Positions 1 through 12,424 of a stretch of DNA of 64,000 nucleotides are shown here, piece by piece (position 1 is the first letter of the stretch; each line of letters begins with the position of its first letter). Under the pieces are notes generated by a model. The model was not told the origin of the DNA. It worked only from the letters and a program-made list of their open reading frames with translations, and did not search any database. The stretch lies in NCBI GenBank assembly GCA_028564705.1, contig JAPXFQ010002924.1, forward strand, positions 711,001-775,000, written 5' to 3'. The position numbers and the translations under genes were made by a program. This DNA is from Apricaphanius iberus. Its lineage: Eukaryota; Chordata; Actinopteri; Cyprinodontiformes; Aphaniidae.

Positions 1-709
1 GCGGCAATCCTCCTGGCCATCACAGCAGCAGCCCTTGAGCACCCACCGTCTCCTTATGAGCAGCCGGAGCTTCCTGTGACGACCAGGAGGACCTGATGCC
101 AGCTTGCAAGCCTCCTCTCTCAGGTCCGCCGGCCACAGAGCGAACAGCTTCACTAGCCACGTTCCTTCGTTCCCGTCAGTGGGAACCAACCAGGTCCCTC
201 TCTCTCCGCTGACGACCAGCCAAGCTTGCCCGCCGCTGCCTCGTCTGCAAGAGAAGACCGCCGGGCCGCCCGCCTGTCTCCCCTCCCGCCAGGGGACGTC
301 CGTCCAGCTTCCCGCTGGACCTTCAGGTCCCCAGGAGAGGACCGCCGGGCCGTCCTCCCGTCTCCCGTCCCGCCAGGGGACGTCCGCCAGTCTTTCGTCC
401 AGCCAGAGGACTTCCGCCAGTCTTTTGTCCAGCCAGAGGACGCCCGCTCGACAACCGTCCCGTGAGAGGACGCCACCACCCGGGTCGACCTCCAGACTCT
501 CGTCCTGGAGAAGGTTGCCACCCGGGTCGACCTCCTGACTGTTGTCCGTTCCGGGGACGCCCCCTCATCAGATCTCCTGGGACATTCACAGAAAGACTCA
601 TTGACTTCTCCTGTCTGTGAGTTTCATGTGTTGCTGCACCAGTAAAAGATACCTTCAAGTCAGCTTCTGCATCTGGGTCCTTCATCCTCCCTTCAGCATA
701 TTCGTGACA
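1..709 (+). repeat. GC-rich internally repetitive sequence, possible LTR fragment
   Basis: The first 600 bases are far more GC-rich than the rest of the window and are built from degenerate direct repeats. Words such as CCAGAGGAC, CGCCAGGGGACGTCCG and CGGGTCGACCTCC recur, including a ~30-bp unit at about 391-450 and a ~105-bp unit at about 245-390. In frame these give Pro/Arg/Ser-rich low-complexity peptide (PGDVR/PEDFR-like repeats), which I do not regard as a real protein. The segment from about 600 to 709 (CTGCATCTGGGTCCTTC, then CGTGACA) resembles the 3' end of teleost Ty3/gypsy-type LTRs, which end in CA. The 5' end lies outside the window, so TG...CA boundaries, primer-binding site and target duplication cannot be tested. 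It could instead be an untranslated part of another retroelement. Confidence 0.4.
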
Positions 710-2298
710 TTGTTTGCATGTTCACTGGACCTATCATTTAGACATTGAGCAACAGTTGGCTAAGAAAAGGGCTATTGTACCATTAGTTATGTGTCCCCCT
801 GCTTATTATATGAATGTAGGCTATGCCATAATTGTCATAATTTTAAGTTTATTCAACTTCAGTACATTACTTCCTATTACTACTGTTGGCTCCTAGTTAC
901 CATGCGACCGGCCACTCGCTTCCGGAGAGTGTAGGGCCGCCAACATTTAAACCCCGGCGGGAAGTTTTCCAAAATAAAGTCAGAGCTGAGAGACAGAGAG
1001 AGAAAATAATGCACAGACACAGAATTTCTGTTTCACACTCATACACATCTGCAGATGGGGAACAGTCAGAACTGAGTTGAACTGAACTGAACCGTCGTAT
1101 ACAGGGGTGTACCATTTTTATTAAAGAAGAACAAAGAACGTATTCACATGTCTATTCTCCTCCCCCTAGATTTTTATTACACCAAACGTTTATTCTCAAG
1201 GTTTCCTGAGTTATCGCTGTAACCGTCCGGTCTGTTTATGACTGTCTACTCCCTACTCTGTTTCTTATCTCCGCATCCTAACATGCAATAAACTTTAGCC
1301 TAGAGTTTTACGACTTAAAAGCTTACCCCCATAAACAATACTTGACAAAGCATCTCTTTTCCATCATGCAAGCTAATTAAAACAGACTTTTACTTTCTGA
1401 ATACTAACTAAAGATTATATAAACATATTCAATACGAGACTGTTATATAAAGTAGCCCCAAAAAATATGAATCACGACACTACATAGCATTTACAATTTA
1501 TTGCAGTATGTGAATTACAACTATGTAGAACTAAAATATAATGCGCCAAAAACAAGCACATGCTAATGCAGAGGAGATGTCAGCATCAGGGTGTTCAGCA
1601 CTTGAAGAATGTAGAGTAAGTTAAACAAACAAAGTATTTTCTGTTTTTTTAATCAATGCATTACTATTACCTTTTATGATGTATTTTTAATACAATAATT
1701 AAATGCAAAATGTACGTTTTATGCTCAATGTAATAGGACAATATTTTGCTATACACAAAAGCAATAATAAAACACATAAAGAAACGATAAATAACGATGT
1801 TCAGTGACAAGAATATGTTTCATGACTATGAAAGTATGAAAATGAACATTGACATTGTTTGCCATTTATTTTTGTGTGAAACTGACATACTTTTGAAACG
1901 GTCTAGAATTAGCCTGATAGGTTTGCAAAAGGATGAAGAAAAAAAAAAAGGTATTGTCTAACAGTTTAGTATGTAATATCCATTTGCATTGTCTGACAAT
2001 TTTGACAATGTTATTGTAAAAAAGGTTCAGAGACCATTTCAGTGGCTGTATTGTTACAATATTATTGGAATAGTTGGCTAAATCTACACCGTTATGTTCC
2101 ATGTTACTTTTTTGTGTGTGACTAAAGTTCTTTATTACGATTCATGCCTACAAGTATTTGACCCTCATACAGTTGGCGTAATAAGTTCATAATTTATTTC
2201 AGGATTCCTCCCCTTCATAATGTATCAAACACAGTCTATGTACATTGTTGTTGTGAAAAAAAGATTATTACTTACAAGTCCAGCAGCAAGAAAGCCAA
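710..2298. other. AT-rich stretch, no gene; GC-rich patch at 897-1130
   Basis: No gene is recognisable here. The patch at about 897-1130 (GGGCCGCCAACATTTAAACCC, a short AATAAA word, then GA-rich sequence and a GAACTGAACTGAACC run) is compositionally different and may be a repeat fragment, but I cannot name it. From 1131 to 2298 the sequence is AT-rich with frequent stops in all frames. Confidence 0.4.
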
Positions 2299-2775
2299 GT
2301 GACCATCAGTATCGCATCTTGTAGCCTCCCTCAACTCTCGCTAATGAGTGAAAGCCGGTCCAATGTTCACTGTAGTTGGAGCTCTTTCTCTATCATGCTC
2401 CCAATTTCTTTTCTTCGCCTCCTCCGACATACTCTTCCTTTTCTTTGCAGGCTGAGTCATGATGAGAATTTTTCAAGCTACCTGCTGCTATGTATGTTCC
2501 ATTTATATGTGCCTGCCGGGTATGCTCCACCCAGAGAGCCTGGCAGGATGCTCCACCGACCGTATTTTGTGAAGCCGTAAGTCGCATTTAAAGTCTCATT
2601 TAAACTACAAAACCGCAACCCGACGACCCAAACTTACATAGTGCGGTTATGGCCGATACAGGGCCTCGAAGCGAATGCGGAAGACCCGTTTCACCCTGTT
2701 GTGAGTTGATGAGCCACTGAAACGAATTCGGAAACATTATTTTAAGGTAAAAAAAAAAAAAAAACTCTTGTGGGT
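2299..2775. other. GC-richer patch, candidate unclassified repeat
   Basis: A block with higher GC content and several CpGs ends in a 16-base A-run at about 2749-2764. The A-run would suit the tail of a retroposed sequence, but no terminal repeats or tRNA promoter boxes are visible. An open frame on the plus strand at 2299-2580 shows no domain and is probably chance. Confidence 0.3.
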
Positions 2776-3690
2776 TGCTTTGAAGTCACCCACAATGATT
2801 AGTCAGTCATACTTAATACATATTATAGACATGAGGTCATTAAAATCATTGAAGTAATTAGAGTTAGGCTTTGGTGGCTTATATAATGTTAGAAATAAAG
2901 CTATGCTAGGATCATTTATGGCTAGATATTAAAATTAGTCAAATGTTGGGGCACTTTATAAAAGGTTTTTTAAGTCATGAACTTACAATTCCATTGATAT
3001 AAAACTGTACTTTCATTTGAATTGGGCATTGTTACTTGCTCCGCCTTTATTTTAGACATCAGCTTTTATTCCTGACGAGAGCTATCCTGCTGCTGTGGAG
3101 AATATAACAAGCCCAGTCTTGGCCATACCTCTGTAGCGAGTTGGAGATGGAATAGCAAGGAAGTATTGAAGCCGCCCAGCCCTTTTCCAATGCAGGGCAA
3201 CGCCTCTTTTTGACACATTTTTAATGTTGGAAATGTAGCTGGAGGAAGACTCTGAAAGGGTCTGAGTTGCTCCTTAATGCCTCAGGCGTGGTACAAGCTG
3301 GCATAGGGGGATCAGTGATCATTGCAATAATGATCACTGCAGAAAATCATGCAAAAGAAGCGTAGCTCAAGTATTTCTAATGAATCCATACATACTATGA
3401 AGTGAACAAACTTTTTAGCAGCCTGACATTTCTAATGTATTTAATTTTGGTTTTCATTGCGAATAAGGCTAATTTTTTAGAATGCAGTCAAATTGAGCTT
3501 GAAACGTATCCCTCTGTTTCATTATTCTATTTAATATATGAATGATATCTTTTTGAGTGAAATAATATAGCTTTTCAATTATATTTGATTGTATTGGTAA
3601 GCAACTGCATATATAATATTATAAATATTGAGCTGTAAAGACATCAGAGAATGTGTACTTATTTGCTATGCTAAAAGTAAAGCTTGAGGT
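2776..3690. other. AT-rich stretch with one perfect hairpin
   Basis: No gene is seen. The only local structure is a perfect 11-bp inverted repeat at 3313-3323 and 3329-3339 with a 5-base spacer. Confidence 0.4.
3313..3339. repeat. 11-bp perfect inverted repeat
   Basis: CAGTGATCATT is followed after GCAAT by its exact reverse complement AATGATCACTG. It would form a hairpin, or a tandem homeodomain/GATA-like palindrome (TGATCA twice). Function unknown. Confidence 0.6.
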
Positions 3691-4640
3691 GTACATGCCT
3701 ATGCACATGCCGCTTTCCCCATGCTTTGATTTAGTGGAAGCTAAGGCACTGTTTCACAAGGCAGCAAAAGCCTTGATTTCTTGTCATGGAGAATATATAC
3801 CATCTGGCACAACCTTATGATAAGGAACCCCTTTATGGGCCATCAATTTCACAGCTGGACTCAGGCAACAACAATACATGTAATGCCAGGATTCAGCACA
3901 TATAAACAGATTACCTTTCTCAATTGGCATGGCCCCTTCAGCTCAGCTCATAGCTGTCTAATGCACTCCTATTTTACACACAGCACTGATGTGGAGCTTT
4001 GCTCTATTACATACAGTTATCAGTGAGACTGTGTAGCATTTCTGTTATAGAATATACACATTTAGGATGAACGGCGTAATTACAGCAGGAAGTTTTCATG
4101 AGAGCTTCATCATGACAGTGAGGTCCTTCAGTGAAATTAGCCTCACTTATTAAAACTGTCTATCAGCCATGTGGTGGAGTAATAAATTGCTGAGGTCAAA
4201 GCAATTCTTCAGCTAAACCCTGCTATCATTCTTGGGCCATTCATTCAAAGCAATGAGCTTTAATCAGCGCATTCCCCTCTCACTGTATGAGATTCTTGCA
4301 TCATGTTAATTCTCCTGTCAAAGAAAGGCATGAATGGAAAAGCTCTGCTGTAAACTGCATTGATCCATGTCTCTACACTGTTTTCCTCCCATACACACAG
4401 CGAACAGATGCAAGAAAAGCATGGTTTCGACCACACAATAAATCTTTTAACAAAGCTTACATGGAAATAGGAAAGCAGATTATTAAAGGCGCCCATGAGA
4501 TGGGGAAGTACTGTACAGTACATTCAAGAGGCGTTGCTAGGTAACGCCACTGCTGGGTGAGTCAATGAGCGATCCGCAGGCTCTGAGAGAGGCTACAACA
4601 CAGAGCCCAGCAGCTTCACAATACTCTCAGTCCACATGGT
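3691..4640. promoter_or_regulatory. Candidate conserved non-coding regulatory block
   Basis: This is about 950 bases of balanced composition without repeat signatures, flanked by low-complexity AT-rich DNA. All frames are interrupted within about 90 codons and no domain is recognisable. It holds TAAT-type and CAATTG words and an X-box-like palindrome near its 3' end. Composition alone suggests a conserved non-coding element of the kind found around vertebrate developmental genes. No alignment was possible, so this is inference. Confidence 0.3.
4533..4545. promoter_or_regulatory. RFX-type X-box motif
   Basis: GTTGCTAGGTAAC is a near-palindrome with RFX half sites GTTGCT and GGTAAC separated by one base, matching the loose X-box pattern GTNRCC(N0-3)RGYAAC with one mismatch. 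GC flanks extend the dyad (GCGTTGCTAGGTAACGC, 4531-4547). RFX factors bind such sites in ciliary and neural genes. Binding here is not shown. Confidence 0.45.
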
Positions 4641-7600
4641 GACTGCAATTAGGTAAATTAAAATCATCCCCACAGCCATCCCCTAGAAAAAAAAACAGTT
4701 TTTCCCCTGTCAAATTTTTATATCAATGGATTGGTAATTGTGAACAGCTTTTGCAGATACATCACAGTAACAACTTGATCTCCTGAGACTAGGTAAGTTA
4801 TATCTAAAGGATGAAAGTGATGAAACAAAAAAAGTTGTTATATATCTCTGACAATGAGAGTAGATGAGATGTGACAACTGACATTAGAGGCTAAATTCAA
4901 TAACATGCCCACTCTCCCCACATGCAGTGGAGCAAATTACAGGGAAGTCTAATATACCCACTACTGAAGGAGTTGCAACAAACACTAAAGATAATGCAGC
5001 ATTCATTTAGAAAAAAGTAGTACAATGTAGTTGCTGGGAGACTGGATATGTAGTCTAGACATTGGAATGTGTGTTTTTTTCTGTTTGTTTTATTTTCTAT
5101 CTTTTTTAAGCTGAAACTAAGAACGTGACTGATCTAACCTTATGTTCTGCAAGGTTTGTTTACAGCTCCAACAAAACAAAAATAATGCTCCAAGCAACAG
5201 ATTTCTGAATGAGACTGTTAATTTCAATTACGTCTATATGATTGGATTGTGTTGGATAGATGTGATAATTAATTCCTGCAAATGTGCTGTATCTCTTGTA
5301 AAACTGAATCAGGGTTGAATAGTATTAGGGGAAAATACTAGGTGATATAAAAACAGTTACATATTACTCACGATCTAAACAACTCCATAAAAAAAAATCT
5401 AGAATTGCATTGTATTGTATTGCAAGATATGCACACATGTTAAAATATAGTATTCATGTTTTTGTAGAGATGATTTCCTGTATAATTTTTCTTTCAGCTG
5501 CCATTTCTGATAGTGGTATTATTTTATCTAGATTAGCAACTGTTCTTCAATAGTGTACAGCATTGTGAACAAAATTTCTTTTAAATATTTTTGCTCTGTT
5601 AACAGAGTGCAAGTATATTTTAGTATTGCTTTGATTTAGGAACAATGTGGTAGAAATGTATTCAGTCTGATCAGTCATTGTCAGAATTTTACCACATTTA
5701 GGATCATGCTTATTTCTATGCTCTGCTCTGCCTTTCATGCATTAAAAATGGCCACTTACTTTTAACAGGTACAATTTGGTTCGTAATTGTCAACTTGTTA
5801 GAAGATAAATGTCACTACACACAGATGCACAAACATGTGCAATTGGATAGGCAAAACCAATACACACAATCACCCAGTGAAGCATATAATAAGTCACCCA
5901 TAATGACACACCGCTCTGTTGTCAGATGAGTTCTGTTGGGTAGAAGATTTTCCATTCTGATACAGACCCACTTTGCTCTATAGCACTTGTGAAAAAATGT
6001 TCATTCTCTGTTTTGCAGAATAGCAGATGCTGTTGTTACCTTAGATCTGGAAATGGTGTGAAAAAAAGTCAGATTATGTTTCCTGAGGACCATAGTCTTA
6101 TTTATTATGAAATATTTAACATATAATGGCTTTATATTCTAGTATGGTTTTTTCATGTTTTTAATTTAAATGTATTTTTAATCAAATTTTGTCTTCAGTT
6201 TTAACTATTGTTTAAAATCAAGCAGTTCTGATAATTTATTTATCTCCTCCAACATTTCCAACTTAGTTGCATTAACAAAATATTTGTTTTCAAACCATGA
6301 TCCTGTGTGAATATTATATGTGATACAATATGTGCATAACATCATTTATAGTGTTCACAGCACAGATCTTTACAGGAATGGGAACTTAGTGCACATAGAA
6401 TTAGGAAAGGAAGCGGAGGTAATCCTTCAGCTCACACAGAGCTCGTGGTGCTGAAGTAGCTGCAGGATGTAAGCCTGCTTTCACCATGCGTCTTCATTTA
6501 GAATGACAGCGTCGGCCGAAGTGACATTAACCTCAGGTACATGAAGCACATAAAACAGCCTCTAAAGAGTGTCAGCAAAAAAATAAAACCTATTCAAGAC
6601 TTGTCACAATGTTTTTATTACTAAAAATGTAGCACACGCTTGCATTATCCATCTCATATTTTTACTCCAGACAATAATGTGAAACAATCTTTTATAACTT
6701 TTAGATCCAGTCCTGTTGCATGATTTGTTATATATTTAGTTATTCCTTTTTACTCTGTTAAACGCATTTTCAGTTGGTCTATATAAGAAAATGTTAAATC
6801 TCTGAAATTTGATAAGATCAATCAACGATAATGTTATACAACACATACTTTTAACAATTAACATTTCAACTTAAATGAAGATATGATCCATTTCAAATAG
6901 AACCTTATCAAATAAACTGAATGTTATGAATACCAACATTTTGATTCACCGTAAGGTTTCTTACATCACATTTCAAGGACAACAGCGCCATCTAACATTA
7001 ATTTCGAAACTTTAAAGCACCATTTCAAACCAAAGATCTGTGCTATATTTGTTTTCATCTACTTTGAAGCTATAATATATTTTTGCAACTTTTCACATCT
7101 TCCTGTTTGCTTGAGGAATTCCAGTCACAGATGCTCAGTTGGTTACCTCAGCATGATGTTCCTTGAAGCTCAACTCTCAAATCCTCCCCCTCCCAGCCAC
7201 TTTCTTAGTCTACTGAGTAAGTTGCTTTTAAACCACATGACACTGCCTGTTATTTGCCTCACCATTCATCCATACAGGCCAAGCAGGTGGATGCCTGACA
7301 GCAAGGTCCCTTATGTTATGATGAATGGTATAATTTAGTTTACCGTGTTGAAGGACACATTTAACCCTCTTAAAGTGGGTCAAATAACTTGGTTACTCAA
7401 GGTCTACTATATTTACATTTCTAGGGTGGCAGTGATAGCACAGATACAGAATATGAAAAAATGTAACTTGAAAGCACCTATTTTCATCTGTACCTTGCAT
7501 ATCCAAGATTAGGCATTAAATTAAACACCAACTTGTTTTTCTATGAGACCAATGATTCCAAAATAAATTCCAAAACTTTATACAATTTTATTGTTACCTT

Positions 7601-8446
7601 TAGGAAGGATTCAAAATCAGCATGACTTCTTATTAAGTGATACTGCCACTACAATGCTTAATTGTGGTTATGGTGTTTTTTTGGCGATGAGAAAAGTTGT
7701 TTCCTGCACCAAATGGTTTGACCAAAACATTGCATCAAAAACAAAAAAATCTTCTCAATTTTTACAGGGTCATCTGCTTTTTTGTTGTTTTGTGTCTTTG
7801 TTTTTTGTAACAAAATGCTTCACCCTCTTCCTCCTAACCCAGAGCCAGACATCTGAAGACTACAGGAGACGGTTTTAAAACGCTGAAAGTTGTAAAAAAA
7901 AAAATCCTGCCGCCACTTCAATGTTAATATTAAGGTTTCTTCTATTCCCTTAAAAATGTTAGTGTTGAACAGTATTTTCTCCTCTAAATGTTAATTGTCT
8001 TCAGCTTATTATAGCCCAACATAAACATATTATGTAAAAGCAATCAAACCTAAACTCTAAAATAATTGATGATAGTAAAATGAGAATGAAAAACAAAATA
8101 GCAAAAAAATGTTATAGTTGGTGCATTACAAACTATAAAATATTGTCTACACATTAACTGAATAATTTGTATACATACACCTGTAGATTTCTATTCCCTA
8201 ACAGATACACTTGACTTTTTCTAACTGGCTCAGCAGTGTGCCTGAAGGACATTAATCGGTCAATGCAAAGTCTTGTTTTACGCCGGATATTCAAACGGAA
8301 AGAAAGTAATGTGAAAATGTATTTTTCACCCTTTCTTCTTGGTTTGCTTGTTTTTACACCTAACTGCATCACCTAAAACAAGTAAAACAGACAAACATAA
8401 GCTGAGTAAATACAAAATACAGATGTCTGATTATTAAATAGAGTTC
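4641..8446. other. AT-rich intergenic stretch, no gene recognised
   Basis: There are no frames with coding character and no recognisable mobile element. The short segment at about 6360-6600, with more balanced composition (GCTCGTGGTGCTGAAG, CATGCGTCTTC, GCGTCGGCCGAAG), may be a conserved non-coding island. The rest is AT-rich with homopolymer runs. Confidence 0.4.
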
Positions 8447-8660
8447 ACATGTTCTTTCTGTGCATGCATGGGTTTCTTTCTGGACACCCTGGCTTCCTCC
8501 TACAGTCAAAAAACATGACTGTCAGGTTAGCTGGCCTTTCTAGATTGCCCTCGTATGAGTTTTTGAGTTTACATGGTTGTTTTTCCTGTATGTATCCTAC
8601 CCCGCCTCTTGCCCGATGATTGCTGGAGATGGTACCAGCACACCCGCACCCTCGCATCTT
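8447..8660 (+). repeat. Truncated tRNA-derived SINE with L2-type tail
   Basis: The order of modules matches the common teleost SINE seen nearly complete at 49063-49427: the ATGTTCTTTCTGTGCATGC core, GGCTTCCTCC, a CAGTCAAAAAACATGACTG segment, GGTTAGCTGG, then CCCCGCCTCTTGCCC. The tRNA-derived head and the terminal GGATGG tail are absent. The copy is old and diverged. Confidence 0.75.
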
Positions 8661-8689
8661 CTTATATCTGCTGTAAAACTAATATACTT

Positions 8690-8862
8690 CATAAAATGAA
8701 CCATATACCCAGATTTACACATTGTGGCAGTACTGTCATGGTCTTGAGCTGCTTGCTATTTCAGAATTTGGACAGTATGTTTCATAAAACCACCAATGCT
8801 GTCTACCAGAAAATCCTTAAGGACAATGTCTGGCCATCCGTTTGTGACCTCTAGCTGTTAAA
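8690..8862 (+). pseudogene. Tc1/mariner-like transposase fragment
   Basis: The plus strand reads AVYQKILKDNVWPSVCDL and then a stop at about 8796-8853. This matches the conserved AVYQKIL(K/E)xNVxPSVRDL stretch just before the second catalytic aspartate of Tc1-like transposases. The preceding bases also match, but the frame is open only locally. No terminal repeats are seen close by. It is a dead fragment next to the SINE at 8447-8660. Confidence 0.7.
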
Positions 8863-10267
8863 GAAATATAACCCCAATGGATGGATTTACAGGGAATTTT
8901 TTGTCTTAAAGAATGACTTAAATATTAGAACACTGCAGTTAGTAATTAATACGGTTATCTTTTTCTGATATTAAATTTAGTTTGATGTTAAGCATCTAAG
9001 TGTGACAAAAAAGCAACACAAAAACGTGTAGGAAGGAAGGTTTCTCCCAGACCTGTGTTTTCAGATAATTTTGCCCCTGCAAAAAGACCCATGAAAGGTC
9101 AAAGCAAAGTCAATCTTTATTCCAGTGCCACCAAGTGGTCACAGCGTTAATAACAATTCAGTAGGAGATTATGTGAAAGCAGACCTTTCAAGATATTGTT
9201 TTTTCATCTATAAAATGTACGAGGCACCGTTGTGCTTTTTGTATTTTCAAATAAATGTAAAACACTAATAATTTGTCTAATATTTCAGAATATTTTTTAT
9301 AATAAAGCTGAAACAAAACCTTTCTGGATTAGTGACCTATTTAAATATGTAATTATTATTGGCAGAAACATATACAATATGATTTGGAGCACCACTTTGT
9401 TTGCCTCCAAGGCAGGCTCAATAAAACTGAGAAAGCCAACTGGATAAAAGTAGCTAAATTATATCCAGCTATTTTCTCACCTGAACTGTTTGGATAATGT
9501 TGTACTGTGCAGAAAAACAATTTAAGTACATATAGTAAGAGAATACAGCTGATGTAAAATTTAAAAAGGTTCAAGAGCAACCTACATAAAAAGATGTAAC
9601 TCCCTGATTGTAAATTCAATCAATTTGGGCTAAAATATTTTCTGAATATGCTGATCAGTTCGCAAAAAACGGCATTTGTGTTTAAATGAGTCTTTCAGGT
9701 TAGCATGATAAATCCTTTCATTTGAGACATTTTTATTTAATCCCACTCTTATCCTCTTCAACAATCAAAGATGCTCATCATCGGACTCCTCATCCCCTCA
9801 ACTGCGGAATTTTGAATCTATGGAGGCAGTGCCTTTAGCTTAAATGGTATATCCTCTGATAAGTTTTTCTCCTTCTCTACGACCCCCTCAAGAGATCATT
9901 TGTATCTCATTGGACCACGATGTCGGTTGCAAGACAACACATCTCTGCATCAGTGCCACAAACTGGTATGGAGAATCTAGGCCATGCAGAGCCCTTTAGA
10001 GGGGAAGGTGCTCAACATTAAGAAGGGGCACATAGTGCACAATTTTTATAATGGCTTACAACAACTTAACTTTTAATTTACCATCCTTAACAAGAACCGA
10101 TATCCATCAAGAATCTAATAGCAATTATGGCATAATATATCAACTTCATCAGATGCGACCCTGGCAAAGCAAAAGTACACTGATGGGGTGCAATATTGCA
10201 GGAAGGGGAAGATCTTAAACCACTACTGCAGGTAAAAGCGGTTCTATGTAACTTCAAAAATCAGTAA
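8863..10267. other. AT-rich stretch, nothing recognised
   Basis: No gene, terminal repeat or RNA promoter box is visible. All frames are short. Confidence 0.4.
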
Positions 10268-10425
10268 GACCCTGTGTCGATTCCCAGCCTGGGGTCTTTC
10301 TGCATCCCCCTGTGATTGCGTAGGTTCGTTCCAGGTACTCCGGCTTCCTCCCATAGGTCAAAAACATGACTGTTAGGTTAATTGGTCTCTCCAAATTGTC
10401 AAGTATAAGCTGGATGGATTGATGA
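10268..10425 (+). repeat. Partial L2-tailed SINE
   Basis: It begins with TGTGTCGATTCCCAGCCTGG, a degenerate tRNA B-box region, runs through GGTACTCCGGCTTCCTCCCA, then AAAAACATGACTGTTAGG and TTAATTGG, and ends abruptly in CTGGATGGATTGATG. The central third is deleted. It belongs to the same family as the copies near 8.5, 33.2, 49.1 and 50.1 kb. Confidence 0.75.
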
Positions 10426-12109
10426 TTTCATAAAAAAAACAGAAATATGTTCTGTGAAAGTGTAATTACTTGTTCTAACGTATTCATCCAGGAAAACTGA
10501 ACTGATAGATAATTTTTTTGCATTGCTCATTTTTTTATACTGATCATGGTGGCAAACTTACTCAAAGGTGCATTAATGTTGACGCTTCTCCCATTACCAA
10601 CATTCATTCAGCATATACTTTCTCAGTGTCACAAAAAAATGAAATAAAGTTATAGCCATCAAGATTTAGTGCACTTAAAAAACACGCAATTGTTTGAAAG
10701 AAACAATGCCTGAGTGACAACCTGTTCCATTCTTGATTAACAGTTGGTTAAAATCACATGGGAAAACATTACTCAGGAGAGCAATGATGGCATGAGGTTT
10801 GTACAAGCACAGTATGACATTCAGGCACTGAAGGTCTGGCTGCCAGCTCCTGGAGAAGACTTCAGTGATGAGGCTACAGGCAACACCTGTTGAGGTACAC
10901 CAGGCAAGCTCCGCCCCCGGCTTGATGGACAGCTTCACAGCTAAGGGGAGAACCTCTGGTGGAATGTTCCAGAAACAGGAGGCAGGCAAAAACAGACAGA
11001 CACCAACTCGTAACAACTTCACATTACAGTGAAATGTAAACAAACATGGAGTAGCAGCAGAGTGTAGCGGTTTTAGGATTGCTGTGTTGTGTTTGGCAAA
11101 TGTGTCAGATCAATACTGCTGCAGCAACTCAGGATGAACAGAGAAGAGGCAGAGGACTACGGGGAATGCATTTTTTTTTTACACAAGGCGGCTGAGACGG
11201 CTCCAAATGAGGCAGTGTTCTATGAGTACGGGTACGTACAACTTCACAGCACTAATGTCATCTTTATACTGATCTTGAGCAAGGTATGTAAAAAATAGAA
11301 CATCTATCTATCCAACATTCAAGGTTGTTTAGATTGTATTTACCCAGTCATGTAGCAGCTTTCATGTCTAAAGTAGAAGCAGCTGTCAAGATAGAACTTA
11401 CAACTACTACATGCAGAACAGCATGCATTGTCAGGGTTTGTGTGGAATGGTGGTTTTGGATGATGACATATGAACACGAGGTATTTAAAAATATACAAAC
11501 TTCAATTTTTCAAAAAAACATCTCTAAATAACAAATACATTGTCACTTACCATTAACAAAATGGGCCTGAAAAACTCTGTTAGTTACACCAGGAATCCAG
11601 GCTTTCTTTTGCTCTATGGGTTTAATATCCTAATCACCCAAAATCTCTTTCCTTTTTCACTGTACTTTTTTTATCAGGTCCTCAACAGGCAATATAATTG
11701 ACCACACAGCAAGCGTGAACCATCTGCTTTGCTAAATCCTCTTCCAAATATGCAAAACTATCAAATTATAGGTAAAATACGTTGTTTCTTGCCACCAAAT
11801 CCTGATTCCAGCCTTCATATTCTAGATTAATATTAATTATTTTACCTGTAGCTTTAGTTTCTTTGTATCTCTGTTGTTTGTTAGTTTAGTTGGTTCAGTT
11901 TATTTTTGTTGTAAAAAAGAGCATTACAATGAAATTGTAAACAGAACTACTGTTGGTTTGTCCTAAAAGCAAAACTTAAAGACATACTTACAAATAATTC
12001 AAAAATAGAGAACAATAAATACCAAGATATGGAAATCAAACTTAAAATACAATGAAAAGAAGTAATAAAATAAGGTTCAGGAAAACTCGAATATCTCTAG
12101 AAGTCAAAT
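10426..12109. other. Intergenic stretch, no gene recognised
   Basis: A block at about 10690-11300 has more balanced composition. It contains an open frame on the minus strand (10675-11043) and one on the plus strand (11089-11298), but neither shows a known motif. It may be an old retroelement or a conserved element. The rest is AT-rich. Confidence 0.35.
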
Positions 12110-12424
12110 TAATATTGGCTTCCCATGTACCTCCCGCCAGAGGGCAAGAGCCAAGACCATGACCTAGACCATAAACAAAAGGTTATGGTCCGGGTAATAC
12201 TTGTCAGATAGAATCGTCTTTGGCCTGCTGAGGTAGTGAGTTTTGACAATCTTCTCCAGAGGCAGCAATTGACAGCCAATAATTTTTTTCTGCTGTTGTC
12301 ACTACTCTTTTGAGTTTCTTGTCAGCTGCTGCAGCAATACTAAGTGGCCATATGTCAGGACAGACTCCAAAGCAGTCCTGTTGAAAGACAGCAGCAGCCT
12401 TTTCCCCATCTTGGTCTTTAAAAC
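12110..12424 (-). pseudogene. LINE ORF2 3'-end remnant (L2/CR1/Rex-like)
   Basis: Read on the minus strand, the sequence follows the C-terminal region of fish non-LTR retrotransposon ORF2 proteins. Pieces equivalent to ESVLTYG, then (A)EKIIGC-LPLE, and finally a segment whose bases CTTGCCCTCTGGCGGGAGGT correspond to the LLPSGRRYR-type motif appear in the right order. They lie in different frames with stops between them, so the copy is dead. The tRNA-SINE on the plus strand begins immediately after it. The clade assignment is from memory and needs a search. Confidence 0.65.

Noticed and set aside
104..685. Overlapping open frames on both strands in the GC-rich repeat array
   Set aside because: They arise from low stop density in GC-rich tandem repeats; the peptides are low-complexity Pro/Arg/Ser and have no domain.
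10675..11043. 122-codon minus-strand open frame
   Set aside because: No motif, no recognisable splice context and no codon bias that I can see. Left as unexplained intergenic sequence.
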